Of a stretch of 13,409 nt of DNA, positions 1 to 7,010 are shown piece after piece; position 1 is the first letter of the stretch, and the number at the start of each line of letters is the position of its first letter. A model generated the notes under the pieces. It made no database searches. It saw nothing but the letters and a program-made list of their open reading frames with translations, and was not told the DNA's origin. Both the position numbers and the translations under genes were made by a program. The DNA is from Gammaproteobacteria bacterium (GTDB lineage Bacteria; Pseudomonadota; Gammaproteobacteria; Pseudomonadales; Halieaceae), in the NCBI GenBank assembly GCA_002748505.1, contig PDSN01000123.1, positions 1 to 13,409 on the forward strand. Direction: 5' to 3'.

Positions 1-1743
1 TCGGCCGTGGCCAGGGCGATGAATACCGCGCGGCGCTATCTACTGTTGGCGGCAGGCTTAGGTGTGATGCTTGCGGGCACGGCGTTGGTGCTGGCCGCCA
101 GACGCTTTGTCAGGCGTCACGAACAGGATGTCGCGATTTTGAAAAGCCTGGGGGCAACCGCGCTGGTGATTCGTAAAGCCTACGGTCTCATGCTTTTGTA
201 CCTGGCCGCCATCGGCATCGTCATCGGCAGCGTATTGGGCACGGCGCTGCAAACAGCGTTAATCTGGCGGTTGCGCCCCGAGGCCGCTTTTTCGCTGTCG
301 CTGACACCCTTGTTACTCGGTACACTTACGGCCTTAATCACCTTGATTGCTTTTGCGTGGCCACCCATTTATCGCCTGGGCAGGGCGAATCCACTGCGGG
401 TTTTGCGCCGCGATATCGATGAGCAAAACCGGCGCGAGTATTGGGATATCGCCTTTGGCGTGCTCGGGCTGGTGTTCCTGATGTGGTATTACAGTCGCGA
501 TTTGGCGATGGCCTTAGCGGTGCTGACGGGCGTTGCCATCGTAGTGCTACTGACCGCGCTGTGTACGGTTGTGCTATTAAAAGGCCTGCGCGTAATTGGG
601 ATGCAGGCGGGCAGCGTGTGGCGTTTGGCTCTGTCGGGTCTGCTGCGCCACCGAGCGGCCAATGTCTTGCAAGTGGTGGTTTTCGCCCTGTGCTTTATGT
701 TGATATTTGTGTTGGTTTTACTGCGCAGCACCTTACTGGGCGACTGGCGTGCGCAGGTGCCTATGGGTGCGCCCAACCACTTTTTAGTCAATGTGCACAG
801 CCAGCAGGTGCCTGCGGTAAAACAACAGCTAAGTGATTTGGGTTTGCGAGGCGAGGGCTGGTATCCCATGTCCCGCGGGCGCATTGTCGCGATTAACGAT
901 CAGGCACTGCCAGGCCACGATATCGCTGGCGATGACCGACGCGCCCGCCAGCGGGAAAGCAATTTGAGTATCAGCCGCCACATTCCAGCGGAAAATACGC
1001 TGATAGCGGGGCAGTGGTGGGGTGAATCGCCCTATGAAAACCCCGTTTCCCTGGAGCGGGGTTACGCCAAAGACTTAGGTTTGAGCGTGGGCGATACGGT
1101 CACATTTCAAGTCGGCACACAATCATTGAGCGCCACCGTGGCCAGTATTCGCAGCCTGCGCTGGGAAAGCCTGCGGCCGAACTTTTTTGTGTTATTTCCG
1201 CCAGAGGCGCTAAAAAATTACCCCGCCACCTGGATGACGAGTTTTTATCTGCCGCCGACGCAGAAATCAGCCCTGAATACCCTGGTTAAGGCGTTTCCCA
1301 CCGTGTCGATTATCGAGGTGGACGCCATAATACGTCAGGTGCAAACATTGCTGGCACATATCACGCGGGTGATCGAAGTGATTGTTTATCTGATGCTCGC
1401 CGCCGGTGCCCTGGTGATGCTGGCGGCGGTGCGCGCCAGCGTTGATGTTCGCCGTCATGAAAGCGCAGTACTGCGCGCCCTCGGCGCTCCATCGCGATTA
1501 CTGCTTGGGGCGCAGACATTGGAATTTGCGATTCTCGGCGCCGTCGCTGCTGTGCTTGCCATTGCGGGCGCGGAGTGTACGGCGTGGCTATTGCACGGAC
1601 AATTAAATCTCAATTATCAATTGTCACTGTCCCAGTGGCCTCTGGCACTTAGCGTCGTTATGTGTGTGGTTACCGCGCTTGGGCTTGCAAGTTGCTACAA
1701 AGCCGTGCGGGTATCGCCAGTGGTGGTGCTGCGGGAGGGTTGA
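1..1743 (+). CDS. ABC transporter permease, FtsX/MacB-type (YbbP-like), 5' truncated by window edge
   Basis: This is an inner-membrane permease of the FtsX/MacB family; in the YbbP branch it pairs with an ATPase of the YbbA type. The frame is open from base 1, and the visible part opens inside a membrane domain, so the true start lies upstream. About 580 residues are seen, while YbbP proteins are usually around 800. Numbering from base 7, hydrophobic segments lie near 11-31, 58-80 and 99-118, then 143-160, 168-195 and 220-240. A periplasmic domain of roughly 190 residues follows, then a last membrane block from about 455. The FtsX coupling motif occurs twice, as RHEQDVAILKSLGA near 37 and RHESAVLRALGAP near 485, showing the duplicated FtsX architecture. 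The cargo is not evident. In Escherichia coli, ybbAP lies beside tesA, but no such neighbour is visible here. The family call is firm; the YbbP assignment is likely. Confidence 0.85.
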   Translation, partial: SAVARAMNTARRYLLLAAGLGVMLAGTALVLAARRFVRRHEQDVAILKSLGATALVIRKAYGLMLLYLAAIGIVIGSVLGTALQTALIWRLRPEAAFSLSLTPLLLGTLTALITLIAFAWPPIYRLGRANPLRVLRRDIDEQNRREYWDIAFGVLGLVFLMWYYSRDLAMALAVLTGVAIVVLLTALCTVVLLKGLRVIGMQAGSVWRLALSGLLRHRAANVLQVVVFALCFMLIFVLVLLRSTLLGDWRAQVPMGAPNHFLVNVHSQQVPAVKQQLSDLGLRGEGWYPMSRGRIVAINDQALPGHDIAGDDRRARQRESNLSISRHIPAENTLIAGQWWGESPYENPVSLERGYAKDLGLSVGDTVTFQVGTQSLSATVASIRSLRWESLRPNFFVLFPPEALKNYPATWMTSFYLPPTQKSALNTLVKAFPTVSIIEVDAIIRQVQTLLAHITRVIEVIVYLMLAAGALVMLAAVRASVDVRRHESAVLRALGAPSRLLLGAQTLEFAILGAVAAVLAIAGAECTAWLLHGQLNLNYQLSLSQWPLALSVVMCVVTALGLASCYKAVRVSPVVVLREG

Positions 1744-1767
1744 GCTTTGCCGACGATGCAATATGAT
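1740..1767 (+). promoter_or_regulatory. putative sigma70 promoter of iscX
   Basis: A TTGAGC -35 box (1740-1745) and a TATGAT -10 box (1762-1767) are separated by 16 bases. The -35 matches the consensus at 4 of 6 positions and the -10 at 5 of 6. The -35 overlaps the permease stop codon. The iscX start codon is 26 bases downstream of the -10 box, leaving room for a short leader with the AAGGAG ribosome binding site at 1781-1786. This would let iscX be expressed independently of the permease. It is a prediction from sequence only. Confidence 0.4.
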
Positions 1768-1793
1768 AGGCGTTTTGCCGAAGGAGCCCGCCT

Positions 1794-1985
1794 ATGAAAT
1801 GGGTAGATGTACAAGATATCGCTATTGAACTTGCCGACAACCATCCCGATACTGATCCGCTCACCATCAATTTTGTGGATTTGCGCCAACTGGTGATGTC
1901 TCTGGATGGCTTCGACGACGATCCCAATCGCTGCGGCGAGAAGGTGCTGGAGGCGATTCAGGCGGCCTGGATTGAGGAGCGTTAG
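1794..1985 (+). CDS. iscX: IscX (YfhJ) iron-sulfur cluster assembly accessory protein
   Basis: This small acidic cytosolic protein of 63 residues is almost identical in length to E. coli IscX (66). Recognisable features are the N-terminal KWVDVQDIA segment, the acidic patch DTDPLTINFVDL, the FDDDP motif at about residues 40-44, and the C-terminal EKVLEAIQAAW helix. Family knowledge: IscX binds the cysteine desulfurase IscS and iron and tunes Fe-S cluster assembly, competing with frataxin CyaY. A strong AAGGAG at 1781-1786 fixes the start. Normally iscX is the last gene of iscRSUA-hscBA-fdx-iscX, but here it follows an ABC permease gene with no isc gene in view. It still precedes ndk, as in Pseudomonas. 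The stop codon overlaps a repeat-like GTTAGCCCGGAT sequence. Confidence 0.92.
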   Translation: MKWVDVQDIAIELADNHPDTDPLTINFVDLRQLVMSLDGFDDDPNRCGEKVLEAIQAAWIEER

Positions 1986-2005
1986 CCCGGATAGAGCTAC
2001 TCCGG
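1981..2005. repeat. small CCGGA/TCCGG inverted repeat on the iscX stop codon (REP- or terminator-like)
   Basis: CCGGA (1987-1991) and TCCGG (2001-2005) form a 5-bp stem with a 9-base loop just after the iscX stop. The word GTTAGCCCGGAT (1981-1992) recurs as an exact inverted copy at 13393-13404, where it again sits beside a stop codon. The TAGCCCGGATAGAGC run resembles the start of common gammaproteobacterial REP units. No T-tract follows, so a classic rho-independent terminator is unlikely. The element is short and could be chance or a decayed REP. Confidence 0.3.
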
Positions 2006-2054
2006 CGGTCTGCCAGACAGCCTCGAATATCCCCAGTTCCCGCATTTTTAGAGG

Positions 2055-2083
2055 GTGAAAGTCTGGCGCTTTGGCCGTATAAT
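2055..2083 (+). promoter_or_regulatory. sigma70 promoter of ndk and the downstream cluster
   Basis: A perfect TATAAT -10 box (2078-2083) is preceded at 17 bases by GTGAAA (2055-2060), which matches TTGACA at 4 of 6 positions. It lies 62 bases upstream of the ndk start and is followed by AAGGAG at 2132-2137. The 160-base iscX-ndk gap is the longest non-coding stretch in the window, and the spacing of later genes suggests this promoter can feed ndk through der. The spacer holds GTCTGGC (2061-2067), an inverted match to GCCAGAC at 2012-2018, which could be an operator half-site. Confidence 0.6.
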
Positions 2084-2145
2084 GCGCCCTCGCTGACGGG
2101 CTGCCGTCTTGATCCATAGATTTATACCCTCAAGGAGATTCCACC

Positions 2146-2574
2146 ATGGCTGTAGAGCGCACGCTTTCTATTGTTAAACCCGATGCCGTAGGCAAAAATG
2201 TCATCGGCAAGATTTACTCTCGCTTTGAAGAGGCGGGTTTGCGCATCGTAGCCTCTAAAATGCTGCAATTGAACGACAAAACCGCCGGTGGTTTCTACGC
2301 AGAGCACGAAGGTCGTCCTTTCTACAATGACCTGGTAGCCTTTATGACTTCTGGTCCGGTGATGGTGCAAGTGCTCGAAGGTGACGATGCCATCGCTAAA
2401 AACCGCCAGCTGATGGGAGCAACCAACCCGCAGGAAGCGGCGGCGGGCACTATTCGCGCAGATTTCGCTCAGTCTATCGATGCCAACGCGGTACACGGCT
2501 CCGATTCACCGGCATCCGCAGAGCGTGAAATCGCCTACTTCTTTGCTGCCAGCGATATCTGTCCGCGCGGTTAA
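2146..2574 (+). CDS. ndk: nucleoside diphosphate kinase
   Basis: Ndk transfers the gamma phosphate of ATP to other nucleoside diphosphates through a phosphohistidine, balancing NTP and dNTP pools in the cytosol. The 142-residue length is typical. The active-site motif NAVHGSDS is present, with the catalytic histidine at residue 117. The N-terminal ERTLSIVKPDAV strand is canonical, as are the nucleotide-contacting GATNPQEA loop (91-98) and the GTIRADF segment (101-107). AAGGAG at 2132-2137, eight bases ahead of the ATG, fixes the start. It is the first gene after a strong promoter. The following rlmN reading frame can begin on the last base of its TAA stop codon. Identification is essentially certain. 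Confidence 0.97.
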   Translation: MAVERTLSIVKPDAVGKNVIGKIYSRFEEAGLRIVASKMLQLNDKTAGGFYAEHEGRPFYNDLVAFMTSGPVMVQVLEGDDAIAKNRQLMGATNPQEAAAGTIRADFAQSIDANAVHGSDSPASAEREIAYFFAASDICPRG

Positions 2575-3740
2575 TGGCAGTGGCGGGGCAGGGCGCGGCA
2601 ATGGCCGATCAAGTGATTCCCAGTATCCAGCAGGAACAAACCAACCTGCTGGGGTTGAGTCGCGCCCAGCTCGAACAGTTTTTTATCGATATTGGCGATA
2701 AAAAATTCCGCGCCCAGCAAGTGATGAAATGGATACATCACTCGGGGGTGACGGATTTTGCCCAGATGAGCAATCTCTCGAAAGGGCTCAGGGAAAAACT
2801 ATCGCGCGTTGCACAGGTGCGTCCACCGGAGATCGCCACACAACAGGATTCCCAAGACGGCACCCGCAAATGGGCGGTGCGTGTGGACGGTGGCGGTCTG
2901 GTCGAGACGGTGCTGATTCCAGACGGCAACCGCGCAACCCTGTGCGTGTCATCGCAGGTGGGCTGTAGCCTGGATTGCAGCTTTTGCTCTACCGGCAAGC
3001 AGGGTTTTCAGCGGGATCTCACCGCGGCGGAGATCATCGGCCAGGTCTGGTTGGCGATCAATTCCTACAACGCCTTCAATGCGGGCAAGGGCAAGCGCGT
3101 GGTCACTAACGTGGTTATGATGGGCATGGGCGAACCGCTGCTGAACTTTGACAATGTGGTCGCCGCCATGGACTTAATGATGGACGACCTGGGCTACGGT
3201 ATTTCCAAGCGCCGGGTGACGCTGTCGACCTCGGGTGTTGTGCCCGCACTGGACAAACTGCGCGAGGTGAGCGAAGCCTCCCTGGCGGTGTCCCTGCATG
3301 CCCCCAATGATGCACTGCGCAATGAGTTGGTGCCGATCAACAGAAAATACCCCATTGCCCGTTTGCTGGAGAGCTGTAAGGCGTATATCGACGCACAAAG
3401 TGATACCAAGCGCGTGGTGACGGTGGAGTATACCCTGATCGCCGGTGTCAATGACCAGATCGAACACGCCCGCGAACTCGCCGTGTTGTTGCAAGATTTT
3501 CCCTGCAAGATCAATCTGATTCCCTTTAACCCCTTCGCTCAATCTGATTACAAGCGCCCCAGCGGTAACGCAGTTTCCCGTTTCTGGCAGGTCTTGGTGG
3601 ATGCCGGCTTTATTGTCACCGTGCGCACCACGCGGGGCGATGATATTGATGCAGCCTGCGGTCAGTTGGTGGGGCAGGTGGTGGATCGTACCCGCCGCGC
3701 TGAGCGCTACCAAAAAGCAGCTATGCTAAGTAGTGCATAG
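2574..3740 (+). CDS. rlmN: dual-specificity 23S rRNA (A2503) / tRNA (A37) C2 methyltransferase RlmN
   Basis: RlmN is a radical-SAM enzyme that methylates C2 of A2503 in 23S rRNA and A37 in some tRNAs. The radical-SAM cluster motif is C131, C135 and C138 (CSLDCSFC, CxxxCxxC). C124 and C362 (in DAACGQL) match E. coli Cys118 and Cys355, the latter being the cysteine methylated during catalysis. Other family motifs are MGMGEPLLN near 184, SKRRVTLSTSG near 211 and LHAPND near 241. The start is uncertain. ATG at 2574 overlaps the ndk stop (TAATG) and would allow translational coupling, but the first nine residues are low-complexity. ATG at 2601 gives MADQVIPS, a length closer to relatives. Neither has a strong ribosome binding site. 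The family call is certain. Confidence 0.95.
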   Translation: MAVAGQGAAMADQVIPSIQQEQTNLLGLSRAQLEQFFIDIGDKKFRAQQVMKWIHHSGVTDFAQMSNLSKGLREKLSRVAQVRPPEIATQQDSQDGTRKWAVRVDGGGLVETVLIPDGNRATLCVSSQVGCSLDCSFCSTGKQGFQRDLTAAEIIGQVWLAINSYNAFNAGKGKRVVTNVVMMGMGEPLLNFDNVVAAMDLMMDDLGYGISKRRVTLSTSGVVPALDKLREVSEASLAVSLHAPNDALRNELVPINRKYPIARLLESCKAYIDAQSDTKRVVTVEYTLIAGVNDQIEHARELAVLLQDFPCKINLIPFNPFAQSDYKRPSGNAVSRFWQVLVDAGFIVTVRTTRGDDIDAACGQLVGQVVDRTRRAERYQKAAMLSSA

Positions 3741-3776
3741 TGCGTCGCAAGCTCCCTGTTTTTAGGAAATAACGCC

Positions 3777-4550
3777 ATGAATAAGCTCAAACACAGTCTT
3801 TGTATAGTGATCGCCGGCTTGCTACTGGGCGGCTGCGTCACCACCACCGATAATGCGTTTACCGCCGAGTTCGACCCGGAGCAGGCCGCTAAGCAGCGGG
3901 TTGAATTGGCGCGCCGTTATATCGGTCAGGGTGATTGGGCCAACGCCGAACGCAACTTGAAACTGGCGGTAGAAGCCAAGGATGATTCGGCAGAAGTGTA
4001 CGAGGCCTTTGCCTTGCTCTACCAGGGCACTGCAGAAAACAAGCGGGTGCGCGAAAATTTTGAAAAGGCGCTGCGCCTGGCGCCTGACTTTTCCCGTGCG
4101 CGCAACAATTATGCCGTGTATCTGTACAGCCAGGGCAATTACCAGGAGGCGCGCAATCAGCTGGAAAAAGTGATCGACGACACCCTGTACGACCAGCGCC
4201 CCCAGGCTTTTGCGAATCTGGGGCTGGTGAATTTGAAGCTTGAGGACATTCCGGCGGCGGAACTGGCATTTGAACGCGCCCTGGTTATGCAGCGTAATAA
4301 TGCGATTGCGATGTTAGAGCTGGCGGCGATTCGCCTTGAGCAGGGCCGCATCGCCGAGGCCAAACGCCTGTACGATACCCAGCGCATGATTACCCGGCAA
4401 AAAACGGCGCGCAGTTTGTGGTTGGGCGTGCAAATTGCCAAGGCCGCCGGTGATGAGGATGCGGTGGCGAGCTACGGTTTGGCACTTAGCAGCATGTATC
4501 CCGATTCAGAGGAAAACAAAGCCTATCAGGAGATGCGTTCGCGCAGATAA
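3777..4550 (+). CDS. pilF: type IV pilus biogenesis/stability lipoprotein PilF (PilW), TPR protein
   Basis: PilF is the outer-membrane pilotin that helps the secretin PilQ reach and assemble in the outer membrane for type IV pili. The N-terminus is a lipoprotein signal: positive MNKLKH, a hydrophobic stretch and the lipobox LGGC, with the acylated cysteine at residue 20. The mature protein is helical TPR sequence, with about five repeats between residues 37 and 209 (for example WANAERNLKLAVEA, YQEARNQLEKVI and PAAELAFERALV). The length of 257 fits the family. AGGA at 3764-3767 supports the start. Position after rlmN is conserved in gammaproteobacteria and strengthens the call over a generic TPR lipoprotein. 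Here it is followed directly by ispG, without the usual rodZ. Its presence suggests the organism makes type IV pili, but no other pilus gene is visible. Confidence 0.9.
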   Translation: MNKLKHSLCIVIAGLLLGGCVTTTDNAFTAEFDPEQAAKQRVELARRYIGQGDWANAERNLKLAVEAKDDSAEVYEAFALLYQGTAENKRVRENFEKALRLAPDFSRARNNYAVYLYSQGNYQEARNQLEKVIDDTLYDQRPQAFANLGLVNLKLEDIPAAELAFERALVMQRNNAIAMLELAAIRLEQGRIAEAKRLYDTQRMITRQKTARSLWLGVQIAKAAGDEDAVASYGLALSSMYPDSEENKAYQEMRSRR

Positions 4551-4568
4551 GGTTTAAAATTACCGACC

Positions 4569-5699
4569 ATGAAATCAGAATCTCCGATTAAACGCCGTAA
4601 AACACGCCAGATTTTTGTAGGCAACGTGCCCGTGGGCGGCGATGCGCCAATCTCCGTGCAAAGCATGACCAATACCGATACCTGCGATGTGGACGCAACC
4701 GTTGCCCAGGTGCAGGCGATTGCCGATGCAGGCGCAGATATTGTGCGGGTATCAGTGCCCTCTATGGAAGCGGCCGAGGCGTTTCGCTTGATTCGCCAGC
4801 GCGTCTCGGTACCGCTGGTGTCAGACATCCACTTCGACTATAAAATTGCGCTTAAAGTCGCGGAGTACGGCGTGGATTGCCTGCGTATCAACCCCGGTAA
4901 TATTGGCCGCGAAGATCGCGTGCAAGCGGTGGTGCAGTGCGCCAAAGATAAAGGCATTCCGATTCGTATCGGTGTCAACGCGGGTTCTTTGGGTAAAGAA
5001 CTGTTGCGTAAATATTCCGAACCAACCGCCGAGGCTCTGGTCGAATCCGCCATGCGCAATGTGGATTTTTTAGACCGCTATGATTTTCAGGATTTTAAAA
5101 TCAGTGTCAAAGCCTCGGATGTGTTTATGGCGGTGGCGGCCTATCGCATGTTATCCGAGCAGGTCGAGCAGCCCCTGCATTTGGGTATCACCGAAGCCGG
5201 TGGTCTGCGCGGCGGTACGGTCAAGTCAGCGGTGGGGCTTGGGCTGTTGTTGATGGACGGTATCGGCGATACGCTGCGCGTCTCCCTGGCGGCGGATCCA
5301 GTAGAAGAGGTCAAAGTGGGCTTTGATATTTTGAAAAGCCTGAAACTGCGCGCCAATGGCATCAATTTTATTGCCTGTCCAAGCTGTTCTCGCCAGAATT
5401 TCGATGTGGTTGCAACCATGAACACCTTGGAGCAGCGCCTTGAAGATGTGCGTACCCCTATGGATGTGGCGGTGATTGGCTGTATCGTGAACGGCCCGGG
5501 TGAGGCCCGCGAGGCCGATGTGGGGCTTACCGGTGCCACGCCGAACAATTTGATTTATGTGGGGGGCGAGCCCGATCACAAGGTCAGCAATCGCGATTTT
5601 GTGGATCATTTAGAGACGGTGATTCGCGAACGCGCCGAAGCGCTGGAAAAATCCCGCCAGGTCGATGCGGCGGACGTGATCCATCGCGCACCTGCTTGA
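4569..5699 (+). CDS. ispG: 4-hydroxy-3-methylbut-2-enyl diphosphate synthase (flavodoxin-dependent)
   Basis: IspG (GcpE) converts 2-C-methyl-erythritol 2,4-cyclodiphosphate to HMBPP in the non-mevalonate isoprenoid pathway, using a [4Fe-4S] cluster. The cluster ligands are visible: C270 and C273 in ACPSCSRQ, and C305 in IGCIVNGPGEA, with E312 completing the set. The N-terminal TIM-barrel part shows TDTCDVDAT (36-44), SDIHFD (85-90) and RINPGNIG (106-113). The 376-residue length matches the short bacterial type without an insert. The start is 18 bases after the pilF stop; the only SD-like sequence is AAGG at 4549-4552 on that stop codon, which is rather far away. This suggests translation may depend partly on coupling to pilF. 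hisS follows after 21 bases, as in related genomes. Confidence 0.97.
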   Translation: MKSESPIKRRKTRQIFVGNVPVGGDAPISVQSMTNTDTCDVDATVAQVQAIADAGADIVRVSVPSMEAAEAFRLIRQRVSVPLVSDIHFDYKIALKVAEYGVDCLRINPGNIGREDRVQAVVQCAKDKGIPIRIGVNAGSLGKELLRKYSEPTAEALVESAMRNVDFLDRYDFQDFKISVKASDVFMAVAAYRMLSEQVEQPLHLGITEAGGLRGGTVKSAVGLGLLLMDGIGDTLRVSLAADPVEEVKVGFDILKSLKLRANGINFIACPSCSRQNFDVVATMNTLEQRLEDVRTPMDVAVIGCIVNGPGEAREADVGLTGATPNNLIYVGGEPDHKVSNRDFVDHLETVIRERAEALEKSRQVDAADVIHRAPA

Positions 5700-5710
5700 C
5701 ACTGTTTCAC

Positions 5711-5715
5711 AGGAG
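5711..5715 (+). promoter_or_regulatory. ribosome binding site of hisS (selects a GTG start)
   Basis: AGGAG lies five bases before the GTG at 5721. No in-frame ATG precedes the conserved APRGMNDILP segment, so this site decides the GTG start. Confidence 0.7.
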
Positions 5716-5720
5716 TTATT

Positions 5721-6998
5721 GTGAGTAAAAAATCAGCCCCGCGGGGTATGAACGATATTCTGCCGGAGCAAACCCCGTTTTGGCAGCACTTAGAGCGCAC
5801 CGCTGCGGATGTGTTTGCCAGTTTTGGTTATGCCGAAATTCGTCTGCCCCTGGTGGAGTACACCGCATTGTTTGAGCGCTCCATCGGTGAAGTCACCGAT
5901 ATCGTTGAAAAAGAAATGTACAGTTTTGCCGATCGCAACGGCGACAGTTTAACCCTGCGCCCCGAGGGCACCGCGGGTTGTGTGCGCGCCGCGATTCAGC
6001 GCAATTTGTTAGGCGTGGTGCAGCGCCTGTGGTATCAGGGTCCGATGTTTCGTTACGAGCGCCCGCAAAAAGGACGGCAGCGCCAGTTTCACCAAATCGG
6101 CGTGGAAGCCTTTGGGGTGGCAACGCCCGATATTGAAGCCGAACTCATTGTGATGTCCGCAGAGCTGTGGCGCCGTCTGGGGCTGGCGGATGCAACGCAA
6201 CTGGAACTTAACAGCATCGGCAGCAATGCGGCGCGAGCGAACTACCGCGAAGTGCTGGTGACCTATCTGCAGGATCACCGCGCGCAACTTGATGCGGACA
6301 GTCAGCGCCGCTTGAGCACCAATCCGCTGCGTATTCTGGACAGCAAAAACCCGGATATGCAGGCTTTGCTGAGCGGCGCACCCGCGCTTGCGGATTATTT
6401 AGACCAGGAATCCGCCGACGATTTTTCTCGCCTGCAGGATTTGTTAGCCGCCACCGGTGTCGAATATACTCTGAACCCGCGCCTGGTGCGCGGCCTGGAC
6501 TACTACAACAAGACGGTATTTGAGTGGGTGACCGACCGGTTGGGTGCCCAGGGAACGATTTGTGCGGGTGGCCGCTACGACGGTTTGGTGGAGCAGTTTG
6601 GCGGTAAAGCCGTGCCCGGTGCAGGTTTTGCCCTGGGCATGGAGCGCCTGGTGCTGTTGCTTGAGGCGCAGACGGAAATCGCGCAGCGCGCCCCCGATAT
6701 CTATGTGGTCACCGCGGGTGAGCAGGCCCAGGCCAAAGCCTTCACTGTGCTCGCACCGCTGCGTCAGGAGGGTGGTCTGCATATTGTGCAGCATTTGGGC
6801 GGCGGTAGTTTTAAGAGCCAAATGAAAAAAGCCGATAAGAGCGGTGCAAAAATCGCCTTGATTATTGGTGAGGATGAAGTGGCTCAGGGCGTTGTTACCG
6901 TCAAGCCCTTGCGCGCTGAAGGCGGTGAGCAGCAGCGCGTGACAGACAATGAATTGCAAAAAGTGTGCAGCGATTTAAGCAGCGCTGCGCAGATTTAA
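5721..6998 (+). CDS. hisS: histidyl-tRNA synthetase
   Basis: HisS charges tRNA-His with histidine in the cytosol and is a class II synthetase working as a homodimer. The N-terminal APRGMNDILP is family-typical. Motif 2 is seen as FRYERPQKGRQRQFHQ (110-125). The histidine-specific motifs are LVRGLDYY (255-262) and GGRYDGL (283-289), and motif 3 is GFALGMERLVLL (302-313). The C-terminal anticodon-binding domain occupies about residues 325-425. The 425-residue length is normal. Translation starts at GTG 5721, supported by AGGAG at 5711-5715. It stands between ispG and yfgM in the conserved order, with a 12-base gap to yfgM, implying co-transcription. Nothing appears unusual in the active site. 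Confidence 0.97.
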   Translation: MSKKSAPRGMNDILPEQTPFWQHLERTAADVFASFGYAEIRLPLVEYTALFERSIGEVTDIVEKEMYSFADRNGDSLTLRPEGTAGCVRAAIQRNLLGVVQRLWYQGPMFRYERPQKGRQRQFHQIGVEAFGVATPDIEAELIVMSAELWRRLGLADATQLELNSIGSNAARANYREVLVTYLQDHRAQLDADSQRRLSTNPLRILDSKNPDMQALLSGAPALADYLDQESADDFSRLQDLLAATGVEYTLNPRLVRGLDYYNKTVFEWVTDRLGAQGTICAGGRYDGLVEQFGGKAVPGAGFALGMERLVLLLEAQTEIAQRAPDIYVVTAGEQAQAKAFTVLAPLRQEGGLHIVQHLGGGSFKSQMKKADKSGAKIALIIGEDEVAQGVVTVKPLRAEGGEQQRVTDNELQKVCSDLSSAAQI

Positions 6999-7004
6999 AA
7001 GGAG
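6999..7004 (+). promoter_or_regulatory. ribosome binding site of yfgM (decides GTG 7011)
   Basis: AAGGAG directly follows the hisS stop codon and sits six bases before GTG 7011. An ATG two bases earlier (7009) is out of frame and opens only a 79-codon frame with no family resemblance. The GTG frame carries the conserved YfgM sequence. Confidence 0.7.
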
Positions 7005-7010
7005 ATCAAT

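Noticed and set aside
3174..3713. 179-codon antisense frame inside rlmN
   Set aside because: It lies fully inside a well-conserved gene, has no ribosome binding site or recognisable domain, and is expected from GC-rich codon usage.
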